Origin: Piezodorus guildinii
Taxonomy: Eukaryota; Arthropoda; Insecta; Hemiptera; Pentatomidae
NCBI GenBank assembly: GCA_023052935.1
Contig: CM041292.1
Coordinates: forward strand, 109,355,147 to 109,419,146
DNA length: 64,000 nucleotides
Direction: 5' to 3'
The stretch's first letter is position 1. Every line of letters begins with the position of its first letter. Shown one piece after another: positions 44,585 to 54,326 of the stretch. Under the pieces are notes generated by a model, which was not told where the DNA came from, made no database searches, and saw only the letters and a program-made list of their open reading frames with translations. The position numbers and the translations under genes were made by a program.

Positions 44585-47027
44585 TGATAGCCATTCGTCA
44601 GGGAACCAGATGGAGGGAACACCCCCCACCAGTGGCTATCAGGGACCCCAAGATTCACCACAAAACTGTGCAGGTTCTCCTGGATAAACCAACTATCATC
44701 ACTGGTTTATACAGGAGACCCTGTACCTCACCAGAAGACTTCTCCCAGCTACTGAACGAGTGTGCCAAGAAATCAAACCATTGGGTTATCGGAGACCTCA
44801 ACGCTCGGCACACCGTTTGGAATAACAAATCAAATAATAAAGCTGGGAAAATCATACTGAAAACACCGGTTACAGTAGTGCACCCACCCACCCATACTTT
44901 GAGACACAAAGCTGACAGGACGAAGAAATCCACAGTTGATCTCCTGCTCACGAGGCAACCACACCGCTTTCTGGACTGCGTAGCGCTGGAGGACGAAATC
45001 TCTGATCATAGGCCTGTGCTTTACCTGGTAGACGGCGAAGCACCACCCCCGCCCCCATCGAAATACAAGTATACTGATGCAGACTGGGAGACCTATAAAG
45101 CACAGGTCTATCACAAACTGCCAACAGTCTCCCCTCTGAGGACAAAGAAGGAAATAGACGATTATCTGATTTCCTTTACAGAGATCATTAAAAGTGCCGC
45201 CGACGCTGCTATCCCGAAGTTCACACCACTTCCGCCAGCTCTGCGTCCTCCGCCAGATCATATTCTGAAACTTATTGCCCTGCGCAATAAGTGGAAGAAT
45301 AAATGGTACAGGACCAGGGATCATGAGGTGAAGACGGTGGTAAATTCACTTACCACTCAGATCCGAAACCTCATGAAACAATGGCGGACTGCACAGTGGC
45401 ATGAGAAACTACGGGCTACACACGGCGACCACAAAAAATTCTGGAAGCTAATAAAATCAAGCACCAGGAAACGAAGCTCTACAGTCCTTCATGACGGAGA
45501 CAGACTGTTGACAGATGAAGAACAGGCCAAGAAGTTTGCGGACTACTACAGCGGAAAAATAACACAACGCACAGGGGCCCCCGCAGAACTCCCTACTGAA
45601 GAAATCGGAAACAACTACATGTATGTATCCCCGAAACAGCTGAAAGCAATTCTCCGTCGTTCGAGGGGGAATAAAGCCCCAGGCCACGACGGGATACAGA
45701 CTGTATTGTTGAAGATGCTCCCGAGAAAGGGGATAGCTCACCTGACTAACCTCTACAACTCCTGTCTCAGGCTGAGATACTTCCCTGAGGCATGGAAAAG
45801 AGCTATCCTCTTCCCGCTATTGAAACCCGCGAAGAATGGATCCCAGCCAGCTGACTATAGGCCAATCAGCTTGCTTCCGCACCTGGGCAAGATTTTTGAG
45901 AAAATTATTCTTAATTATCTCAAGACTTATTGCTCAGAGGTAGCCCTAATCCCACCGGAACAGACTGGCTTTCAGGCCGGACTCTGCCCGGATCACCACC
46001 TGACGAAGCTACAAGCGGAAGTAAGCCGAAACACAAACAAAAACGACGCCACCGCAATGATCTCAATAGACTGTACGGAAGCGTTTGACTCAGTGTCCCA
46101 TAGTCTACTATGTAAGACACTGATAGACAACGAATTTCCAGAGCAGCTCTACACCACCTTGCGGTCCTTCCTACAGGGGCGTAAAATAGAAGTGCTGGTT
46201 GGCAGAACCTTCTCCAAGGAGATCGATCTCACCTGCGGAGTCCCCCAAGGATCCGTACTATCACCAGTGCTATTTTCAATATACACGGCAGAAACTGTTG
46301 GAGCAAAATACACAAAAGCCACTGTAGCGGCCTATGCCGATGACATAGCGATCTACAGTAGCTCGATGAACGCAAAGACAGCTCTACAACAGGCGGAGTT
46401 GGCTTGTAATGAGATAACTACAAAGCTGGAAAGACTAAATATTACAGTTAATCCCAAGAAGACCGACTGTATTATCTTTTCTTTCCAAAAGAACAAGCGC
46501 CCTCTACCGAAGACCTACAAGGTAGCAGGAGTCGAAAATCAGCCAGCCAATAGGATAGTGTACCTGGGCATCACCCTCGACAGGCACTTAACACTAGCGA
46601 ATCACTGCCTAAAGAAGATTAAATCGGTTAGGACCAAGTCCTATCGATTGAATCACCTACTGATGTCTCCAAACCTATCGCTTCGCCTGAAAATATTAAT
46701 TTACAAAGCCGTTCTCAGACCAGCCCTCCTCTACGGAGCACCGTTGCTAAACAACGTTACAACACCGACGGCAAAGAGGCTCCAGCAGTTTCAAAACGGA
46801 GTATTGCGATGTATGGTATGGTAAGGCATACTTCACTACAGAGGACAAAGACAGACCAGCTATATGAAATCCTAGACCTCCCGACAGTGACGGAGTTCAT
46901 CTCCCGCAGGCATATCAAATTCTTTGATAGCCTCCGGTACTGCACGAACCCACTGTTTAACACACTGACTCCAACAGGACGGCCACAGCGCTGGCAGGAC
47001 CACGTACAAACCCTCACACTGGACTGA
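44585..47027 (+). pseudogene. Jockey ORF2: partial endonuclease plus reverse transcriptase, one frameshift
   Basis: The long frame runs to 46824 (the frame extends 22 nt leftward into LTR sequence by accident). The remaining endonuclease part has VIGDLNARHTVW and EISDHRPVLY. The RT shows NKAPGHDGIQTVLLKML, ADYRPISLLPHLGKIFE, MISIDCTEAFDSV, CGVPQGSVLSPVLFS and the catalytic YADD at 46333-46344. The pentamer ATGGT occurs twice in tandem at 46813-46822 and throws the frame to a TAA. The C-terminal HTSLQRTKTDQLYEILD and SRRHIKFFDSLRYC continue in the shifted frame to TGA at about 47025. There is no RNase H. Apart from 5' truncation, this 5-bp duplication is the only lesion I see in the coding part. 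Confidence 0.9.
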
Positions 47028-47223
47028 GTAAACACAACTTACTTTCACTGACTCAACTAGACTAGTGAGCCCCATCACTAGAACAGACTCCTAATATTTC
47101 CCTACTCCGAAAATCTTCCTATCCTCAGACCCCTCTTAGAATGCATGTGATGCAGTAAAAGAGGATCCTTGATTCCTTCCCTTATCCTTCCTAGATTTCA
47201 ACCCCAAATCCCATGGGGCTTAG

Positions 47224-47240
47224 AAAAAAAAAAAAAAAAG

Positions 47241-47270
<30 letters not shown>
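47224..47270 (+). repeat. Poly(A) tail of the nested Jockey element
   Basis: A run of A's broken by a single G at 47240. It merges with the A's of the target duplication. A long, nearly pure tail supports a recent insertion. Confidence 0.93.
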
Positions 47271-47277
<7 letters not shown>

Positions 47278-47283
47278 ATCACT

Positions 47284-47448
47284 CTAGTTGTAACATTTAC
47301 TTGTGTCACACTCATAGAAGGAGATCTCGGAATGTACACTTGTAGTCACCCTAACTCCTCAGCACAGTTTATTGTATTCTAAATATCTATTTTGTTCTGA
47401 TAATAAACGCAGTATTATAATATCTTCACTGTGTGTGATTCATTAACT
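47284..47448 (+). repeat. 5' LTR, second part (R-U5)
   Basis: 165 bp, matching 49922-50086. Together with 44343-44584 it gives the same 407-bp LTR as on the right side. Confidence 0.9.
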
Positions 47449-47465
47449 GGCGCCCGAGACAGGCA
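47448..47465 (+). promoter_or_regulatory. Primer-binding site
   Basis: TGGCGCCCGAGACAGGCA lies at the LTR edge. The first ten bases equal the complement of the 3' end of a Lys-tRNA including CCA; the rest matches with a one-base offset. This is where first-strand synthesis would be primed. Confidence 0.7.
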
Positions 47466-47902
47466 CTGCAAGCATCAAATTAGATTTTGAATGCCTTCGC
47501 AGTTTCCGAGAGGACGAAGATACTTCTGAAGAAGGATCTACAAGAAGATAGACACCAAGTAAGAAGATCATCTCGCACCCTCCTTCAGTCAAGACAATAC
47601 TCACCCGAGATGTCCTGCTGAACCTTACTGGACTTCACTGCTCAACAGGTATCCAGGAGGAATGTTAAGAACTAACGCAGTAAGATTTTAAAATTATTTA
47701 TTTTATATGTTTGTTTATGTGCTGTTTAATTGTGATAACATTTAAAATGTATGACATTTTATTAATACTAATATAAGCTGTATAAAAATAACATCAAATT
47801 TTTTTATAATCAGATTATGATTGTTACTGAGCATAATTTAAGTAAAATTTAAATTATAGTAGACATAAGTAAGATTTTAATATCTAAAAAAAAATAAAAA
47901 AT
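47449..47902 (+). other. Untranslated leader of the LTR element
   Basis: The first ~230 bp are GC-richer and gag-free, the usual place of packaging signals. ACACCAAGTAAGAAG and CAACAGGTATCC resemble 5' splice sites, which errantiviruses use for a spliced message. Here no downstream envelope frame remains, so this is only an observation. Confidence 0.45.
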
Positions 47903-48367
47903 ATGGAATCGTTACTTTTTCGAAACTCAGACTTTGAGCATATGCCTATGCCGTACTTTGATGGTAAACTGCATACTTTGTTTAATTTCATAAATAACGT
48001 AAAAGAAATTAAAGACACTTTTTGTGCAGAAAATAATCCATTTAGAATCGTTAATGAATTCAGGATATGTAAGATGGCCAAATGTCACCTTTCTAAAACA
48101 GTCGCGGATGAAATTAAGTTTTATGATTTAAACAATATTGACGATTTGTTAAATATTCTAATACGTAAATTTAAAGATCATAACCCAACCGAGATAAATT
48201 TTAATAAACCTTTTCCACCCGAACATTTGTTGTCCAAAGACGCTGACGAACAGCCAAAAATAAAATCCGGAATTCCAAATAATAAATTTGAACAATTACC
48301 TAAAATTAATATTCAAGAAATAAAAATAGACTCTGAAACATTACCGCTAAAACAAGATAGATTGTGA
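47903..48367 (+). CDS. Gag-like N-terminal protein of the LTR element (154 aa)
   Basis: Starts at ATG in AAAAATATGG and stops at TGA 48365-48367. The N-terminal part (HMPMPYFDGKLHTLFNFINN) has the 'F-x-G...L..FI' look of errantivirus Gag N-termini. It continues with KCHLSKTVADEI and DDLLNILIRKF, helical segments as in capsid domains. The last third is Lys/Pro/Asn-rich. It is much shorter than a normal Gag. The next open frame follows at once in the -1 frame, so this may be the first part of one broken or frameshifted Gag. The assignment rests on position between primer site and pol position plus the N-terminal pattern. Confidence 0.5.
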   Translation: MESLLFRNSDFEHMPMPYFDGKLHTLFNFINNVKEIKDTFCAENNPFRIVNEFRICKMAKCHLSKTVADEIKFYDLNNIDDLLNILIRKFKDHNPTEINFNKPFPPEHLLSKDADEQPKIKSGIPNNKFEQLPKINIQEIKIDSETLPLKQDRL

Positions 48368-48915
48368 ACATCGAAAAAGAAAACTCAACAAAACAAAAAT
48401 CACATCGGTCGAAAACGAAAAAGAAAAATGTCAAAATATCCAAAAAAATAAAAACATATTCTATACATCGTATTAAATTTACTAAAGAAAAAAAAAGGAA
48501 TTCGAAAAAATATATCAAAAAAGTAAATCAATTTGGTGCTAAATCGAAAGTTAAATTAAACAAATTGTCAAATCAAAACTTTAAACATAACAAACAATAT
48601 ATGTATGATGACAGGACAAGCCAGTCTAAGGAGCCTCCGGCTATCCATAAAGATAAATTAAAATTCAAAAATAATAAATCGCTCGACTATAATAATAAAA
48701 TATCAACTTATAATGCGAGTTTACATAAACAGAATGTTATAATTAAAACGAAAGAGGTAATGAAACCCCCTCAATTAAATAAGAATTCTAGAAAAAAGGT
48801 TTCCTCAGGAAATATTCCCAAAATGGTAAAATCCATTAGAAAAGATTTAATATATCTCTGGACGTTGAAGCCAGATGAAAATCTTAACAGTGATAGCGGT
48901 CCGAGATGTATGTAG
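48364..48915 (+). CDS. Lys-rich frame following gag (183 codons, no proper start)
   Basis: Overlaps the gag stop by four bases in the -1 frame and begins at GTG; the first ATG is at about 48601. It would be translated only by frameshifting, or it is a gag tail detached by a 1-nt indel. The composition is extremely basic and Asn-rich (SKTKKKNVKISKKIK), as expected of a nucleic-acid-binding Gag tail. No Cys/His knuckle is present. It ends just before a 30-nt poly(A) run at 48931-48962, where the pol part seems to be missing. Confidence 0.35.
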   Translation: MNIEKENSTKQKSHRSKTKKKNVKISKKIKTYSIHRIKFTKEKKRNSKKYIKKVNQFGAKSKVKLNKLSNQNFKHNKQYMYDDRTSQSKEPPAIHKDKLKFKNNKSLDYNNKISTYNASLHKQNVIIKTKEVMKPPQLNKNSRKKVSSGNIPKMVKSIRKDLIYLWTLKPDENLNSDSGPRCM

Positions 48916-48931
48916 TTTTAAAATTGATAGG

Positions 48932-48964
<33 letters not shown>

Positions 48965-49667
48965 TTTATAATAGTGTATTGTTTATTATATTGATGGTTG
49001 TATTGAATGATAAATTACTAAATATCAGTTATATAGTTGAAATGATGTATTTACCTAAGAATCTTAATACCAAAAGCCTTATAAGTTAAAAATAATTTAG
49101 TAATTAATATTCACTGTCAATTATTTACACTAATTTGAAATGTTATTTTTTAGAACTATATATATAAGTAATAATAACTTTATAAGATAAATGAAAAAAA
49201 AAAAAAAAATATATGTTTATATAAAAATTGAGAAAACGTTTTATAGATTGTAATGAAAAAAACAACATAGTTCATGGTTTTGTTTAATTTAGTGTTATGG
49301 TTATGTTTTTAATTATTTATAAATAATAATGAGAAATTTTAGTTTTATATAATTGTACCTATAAGTTTCAAGACTATTAACAATGTATAAATTTCTACAG
49401 GAATAATGTAATGACGATTGGTAAAACTAATTAATTATTGTATATAATCTCAATTATTGTAATTAAGTTTCTTTTTAAAGTTTTGATTGTATACATTTAT
49501 ATTCTTAAGAATTATTGTAAACTTTGGAAAAATGTAACTGTTCCCATTCCTGTAGTATCCTTTCCTACAATACACTTTCCTATCCAGAACCTCCATCTGA
49601 AGGACTACTATATCATAATAATATAAACTGACAAACTTAAACATTGCACTCAAGGGGCTTCGTGCTT
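48916..49667 (+). other. Non-coding 3' internal region of the LTR element
   Basis: AT-rich, with a poly(A) run at 48931-48962 and another at about 49195-49208. No polymerase or envelope frame was found. The place of pol/env is taken by this 0.75-kb stretch. Confidence 0.55.
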
Positions 49668-49679
49668 AAGGGGGAGAGT
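49668..49679 (+). promoter_or_regulatory. Polypurine tract
   Basis: AAGGGGGAGAGT directly before the 3' LTR, the plus-strand primer in LTR elements. Confidence 0.75.
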
Positions 49680-50086
49680 AGTTATAGAATGAGACTTAAC
49701 TTATAAATAATATATAGTAATTATTAATAACTTCCTTTTCTATACCTGAGGGTGTCACCCATAAACCTAGAAAGGACAGACCAAGTACCGACAAAGAACA
49801 CATACCTGTACTTAGGACACAGAACCCAACATCTGGAAGCACTTCCTTTATGGTGCCGCCTTCCTCATCCCCTCTACAAAACCTTGCTATATATACCTTT
49901 TGATCCTCAAAACTCATCACTCTAGTTGTAACATTTACTTGTGTCACACTCATAGAAGGAGATCTCGGAATGTACACTTGTAGTCACCCTAACTCCTCAG
50001 CACAGTTTATTGTATTCTAAATATCTATTTTGTTCTGATAATAAACGCAGTATTATAATATCTTCACTGTGTGTGATTCATTAACT
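49680..50086 (+). repeat. 3' LTR (complete)
   Basis: 407 bp from AGTTATAGAATGAGAC to GATTCATTAACT. A TATA box is at 49888-49895 and an AATAAA polyadenylation signal at 50040-50045. No difference from the split 5' LTR was seen by eye. Confidence 0.9.
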
Positions 50087-50331
50087 ATATAATGCACAAA
50101 CTTGTAAAATTTAATAAAGAGTGATGAAAAGCAGATAAGAATGATTATTTTAGACAATAATATAATAGATTTTTTAATAAAACACATGTTTCTATATAAA
50201 TTCAATTTAATTAATTATTTAATAGTTTTACATATTTTTATCTCTACGTATATTTGAAAATTCTTTCATTGAAATTTAAATATGGAGGTAAGTGAAAGAC
50301 GTGTGTTGCCCGCACCAGATTTTTTTTTCTG
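50087..50331 (+). repeat. Interspersed repeat family A, right part of the split copy
   Basis: Continues the copy ending at 44342: TTAATAAAGAGTGATGAAAA, then GGAGGTAAGTGAAAGACG and GCCCGCACCAGATTTTTTTT. Confidence 0.85.
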
Positions 50332-51004
50332 TAAACATCGACAACATGGATTACAACATCATTTATCTTTTCTTTTGTGCTTATAGATTCTATTCACACA
50401 ATTCACTTAATTAAGCCGTTACAGAGGTTAATGAATAGTAACTGAATAATACTGTGGCCAACCTTTACACTAATGATTTATACCAACTTAATGAATAGTC
50501 TTTTATACATTTTCAATGAGCTTCCAGTTGGCTTCACTGATTGAATGGATATTACTTTGTATACTAACGTTCTAAATCGTTGATCTCCCAATTATAATTA
50601 CTTTTGGTAACACATAAAAGATTTAAGCGAGTGATATATATGATTGGAAATTTTCAATTAAAATCAAAGAATACTAGACAGACATTAATTAGCACAGAAT
50701 GCTTCCTACTAGCTAGTTGCACATAGCTACAAGTGATAATCTATCTTTTATTTATGTTTTTCACCTAGTACAGTTGACATGAATAATGTAAAAAATATTA
50801 AGCTCAATAGTTAAATCTTACAGGTTTCTTTGAACATATCATTGTGATTCAGGTACACTGCAAATCATCTGGAAATGACAATTCTTGAAATCCTCTCCAA
50901 CGGAGCCGATTATAACACATTTGAAATCCATCAGTGCCACACACTAAATTTTATCCTTTTGCACTTATCATATAGAGGTGTATTCTGTGCAAGTTCTATC
51001 AAGT
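50332..51004. other. AT-rich stretch without recognised gene
   Basis: Nothing recognised. Confidence 0.4.
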
Positions 51005-52020
51005 TTTAATTAAGTTCCTTTAACAGTATCCCATTTTAATTTTGCTGAACTCGGCAATAATCCGTTTCTAAAATATTATATTAAAAAAAAAGGACAATGT
51101 TTATAGCTATAAAATTTCTATTAACAAGTAGTGCAATGATAGGACTACACAAAAAAAAAAAATAAGCGTGAGGCTCCTTTATAATCTCCCATGTTATAGC
51201 GATCAAAGAGTTTCAGTTTATGTTAACTTTCGTAAATATTTATGCCATTTTCTTGGCTATTTAGGTAATGTGTCTCAAGGACCAAAATTATTTAAAATAA
51301 TCTCATCAACTTTTTTGGTTTTGCTTCGTTCTTAAATAGGAAAAATTAACGGAGTTAATATTTTTTAAAGAAAACGTTATTTTTCACATTGAAGAGAATT
51401 TCAAAAGTCCGGAAAAAAGCTTAGTCTCAATAATCAAATTTATATAACTTGGACTCTTCGTATAGGTGGGTAATCTAATTTCATAATTTTTTACCCAGTT
51501 CTTTTTGAGGTATTTTCGTATAAACATCGCGAAAAACGATTTTTTGCCAATTTTGAAAATTCATATACAAAAAATTACTACGTTCTCAAGATTCAAATTT
51601 TTACAGCAAATAAAACTGACTAAGCTATATGGGGAAAAATGAAATGTGAGTCCATTTTTGTTTTTATTCTTTTATCTGAGTAAAAGTCTGGTTTTTTATT
51701 CATTTTTGAGAAGTTTTAAAACCTTATTCTTCACTGTTTAGGTAATGTGCTGTAGGGACAAAAATAGAAAGAAAAACCCTTACTTATTGTTAGTTTTTGT
51801 TTTAATATGATATCTATAAAATTACAAGAATTAGAAAGATTTTCCTGACTAATGTTTTCGGCCGTGAAGCTGGCTTAAATCTGCTGCAACTAAAAAGGAA
51901 TTGGCCAGAAAAAAAAAATTTACGGTTTTATATTTTAAAAAAAACAGAGAATAACAGGTGGAGAAGTCATGTGAATCAAAAATGTCGAGTGGCAAGGTAT
52001 GGACGATTTTGATGGGATTG
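51005..52020 (+). repeat. Interspersed repeat family B, copy 2
   Basis: Same landmarks and order as 14395-15690, without the Jockey interruption. It contains TTTTAATTAAGTTCC, GTGAGGCTCC, TTTAGGTAATG (twice), ACTCTTCGTATAGGTG, CATCGCGAAAAACGATT, GTGAAGCTGGCTTAAA and TGTCGAGTGGCAAGG. Confidence 0.7.
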
Positions 52021-53070
52021 ACCTAAATATAATATTTTTGGGCTACTTTGTTTCCCTTAGCAAATAAATCTCATTCGTTTGAAGCAACATATTCGAGTAC
52101 GTTCCGTTAGAATTCACCTTATTGACTAGTCGCAGTGCTGAAGATCTCTCTTGGGTTCATAAAATTTTGAAACTGAACAGTGACAGACTATCAACACCAT
52201 GCCCAAATAAACTGGAAAAGAACATACTGTCAAATACAGTTGGTTACAATAATTCTGTGTTGTGAACAAACAGTCATTTAAAAAATACATGTCACACTAA
52301 TGTATATAAAGGGATAAGGCAAACAAAGCTAATTACCCCCCATATATACAACCCATCATATCCATACCAGTAGATTTAAGCCTCAGCAGTATCTATTATA
52401 TCTATCGATCTATATCTGTATATCTATATTTACCTATAGCCGTATCTAGATTTTTCGAAACTTAAATTTAATAATATTTATTACCATATAAACCAAAGGA
52501 AAACTGAACGACGTGCAACCCGAATGAAAGAGAGGATTTATTTTAATTTTTATAACTACATAATATTATTTTATGCATACCCATCAGAATTCATAATATT
52601 CCTAAAACCCTTAAAATAAATTTTACATTACTATTTATCACTGAAGACATTATGGCATTAAAGGAAATATTTTATTGCGTTAGGAAGTGTTGCAAAATAA
52701 ATGATGAATGAATTACATTATTAATTTGCTTTTAAAGAAATCAGGCCTGTTTCACATATTACTGGATTATTTAAAAATATTTATTAATATATTATATGTC
52801 CAAGTACTTTATTGCTTTTTATGTTGTATTTTATTACTCTTAAATTCATTAGGAGGTGATATTTTAGTGAGCAACTATGTTCTCTTCTTTTTTTTTTTAA
52901 TATTTTTATATGATTATATATTTAAACAAATGCACATATATAAATGTAGCCAGCTCTATTTATTGGAGAAATACCACAACATTAAATAAAATTTAATGAT
53001 ACTATCAATCATACATCAATATTCGAGTTAATCTGATTTCGTAGTTATATTTTAATATTTGTAGTTCTAA
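52021..53070. other. AT-rich stretch without recognised gene
   Basis: Includes a 93-codon, very hydrophobic frame (52708-52989) whose Leu/Ile/Phe/Tyr excess is what T-rich DNA gives by chance. Confidence 0.4.
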
Positions 53071-53570
53071 ATTATCATTAACCAACAAACTAACTCTTTA
53101 CAAAGTTTTGCTAAAACCAATCTGGACATACGGGAAAGAACTGTGGGGCTCTGCTAAACCATCAAGTATCCAAAGAATATAGTCTTTTCAGTCGAAAGTG
53201 CTGCGCAAAATAGTGGACGCACCGTTCTACGTAACAAATGACGTTATACATAACGACTTAAACATTCCGACTATTTCAGCCACTGCTACAGAACAATACA
53301 ATAACTTCCACCAAAGACTAACATACAACACCAACCCTCTTACAGAAACAATAAAATGCTCTACGAATCCTTACAGCCCACCCCGACGACTACGCAGGCC
53401 GTGGCCAAGAGATATGCTGAACACTTAACGAACTCTGCTGTGATGAGCCGCTGCTTCAGCAGTCCACAAATTTGCTTATTGCAAAGGAAATGCAGATGGC
53501 AAATTAAATTTTATGTCAATTTTGTTTTTGTTTTGTAATAAATAAATAATAATATTTTAATACAATTATA
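53071..53570 (+). mobile_element. Jockey 3' fragment of another subfamily
   Basis: Encodes LTLYKVLLKPIWTYGKELWG, then an in-frame TAG at about 53179. After it come SFQSKVLRKIVDAPFYVTND, HNDLNIPTISATATEQ, and the end signature NPYSPPRRLRRPWPRDMLNT with TAA at 53426-53428. The 3' UTR ends in an AATAAATAAATAATAATA tract rather than pure A. GTAGTTCTA occurs at 53061-53069 and 53571-53579 and may be a 9-bp target duplication. Confidence 0.75.
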
Positions 53571-53626
53571 GTAGTTCTATTTTTTAAATTGTATTTATTA
53601 TTTTCCTCTTTAAAAGTTGTACCAAT

Positions 53627-54103
53627 GAAATACTATGTGTCATATGCTTTTTCACTACCATTCCTGGTACTCTAAATCGTAAAAAAAAACATAAGGGGTT
53701 ATTTTACTTATATTTAAGACAAAACCTTGATATTTTGACAAATAATGACAATGTATAAAATTACTTTAGGATTATTTATTTATAATGTATAATGTGATTT
53801 GAATTAAATACAACTATATATAAGTTATTGAAATACTTAACAGAATTCTTGAAGTTCAAAATAAAATACTATGTGTCATATGCTTTTTCACTACCATTCC
53901 TGGTACTCTAAATCGTAAAAAAAAAACATAAGGGGTTATTTTACTTATATTTAAGACAAAACCTTGATATTTTGACAAATAATGACAATGTATAAAATTA
54001 CTTTAGGATTATTTATTTATAATGTATAATGTGATTTGAATTAAATAAAACTATATATAAGTTATTGAAATACTTTACAGAATTATTGAAGTTCAAAATA
54101 AAA
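53627..54103 (+). repeat. Tandem duplication, 236-bp unit, two nearly identical copies
   Basis: TACTATGTGTCATATGCTTT starts at 53631 and again at 53867. The two units differ only at a few positions (for example 9 versus 10 A's after AATCGT, and TACAACTA versus TAAAACTA). A recent head-to-tail duplication, non-coding. Confidence 0.95.
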
Positions 54104-54326
54104 GCATGATTTAGGGCGCAATATGGAGTAATGGAAGTAGTGACCCGCATCTGGAACCATCAGGTCATTATGTCAATGCTGTTGGCTACTGTTCAAAATG
54201 TAGTACCAGCACCTTTAGATCGAAATAAATCATGTTTATAATACTTCGGCTTTGAAACATGCCTGAGATACATTTTTAATACTTAGTTGGTGTCTGATTC
54301 AAGTTTAAATATCCAAATCGTAATTA

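Larger units (their letters stand above)
44585..47270 (+). mobile_element. 5'-truncated Jockey-clade element nested in the 5' LTR, with target duplications
   Basis: The host sequence AAAACTCATCACT is found at 44572-44584 and at 47271-47283, the leading A's of the second copy merging with the tail. The inserted DNA is a Jockey ORF2 lacking the first part of the endonuclease, a 3' UTR of about 200 bp and a roughly 48-nt A-rich tail with a single G. It is younger than the LTR element. It is a different subfamily from J1/J2 and is related to the relic at 29455-29830. Confidence 0.93.
44343..50086 (+). mobile_element. Gypsy/errantivirus-like LTR retroelement lacking pol, with a nested Jockey insertion
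   Basis: Two 406-407-bp LTRs, identical by eye, enclose about 2.2 kb of internal sequence. The 5' LTR is itself split by a 2.69-kb non-LTR insertion. Terminal AGTTA / TTAAC(T), a Lys-tRNA-like primer site directly after the LTR and a purine tract before the 3' LTR are the marks of the gypsy/errantivirus group. The internal part holds two gag-like or basic frames but no protease, RT, RNase H, integrase or envelope reading. It is therefore a non-autonomous or internally deleted copy. The 4-bp flanks are CATA and TATA: one mismatch, or the boundary is off by one. LTR identity points to recent insertion. Confidence 0.85.

Noticed and set aside
44359..44661. Minus-strand frame of 100 residues, repeated at 49696-49977
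   Set aside because: Both are antisense readings of the two LTR copies. They are identical because the LTRs are identical, not because a protein is conserved.
52708..52989. 93-codon hydrophobic plus-strand frame
   Set aside because: Leu/Ile/Phe/Tyr content is what T-rich DNA yields by chance; no domain, no repeat support, no compositional change at its borders.
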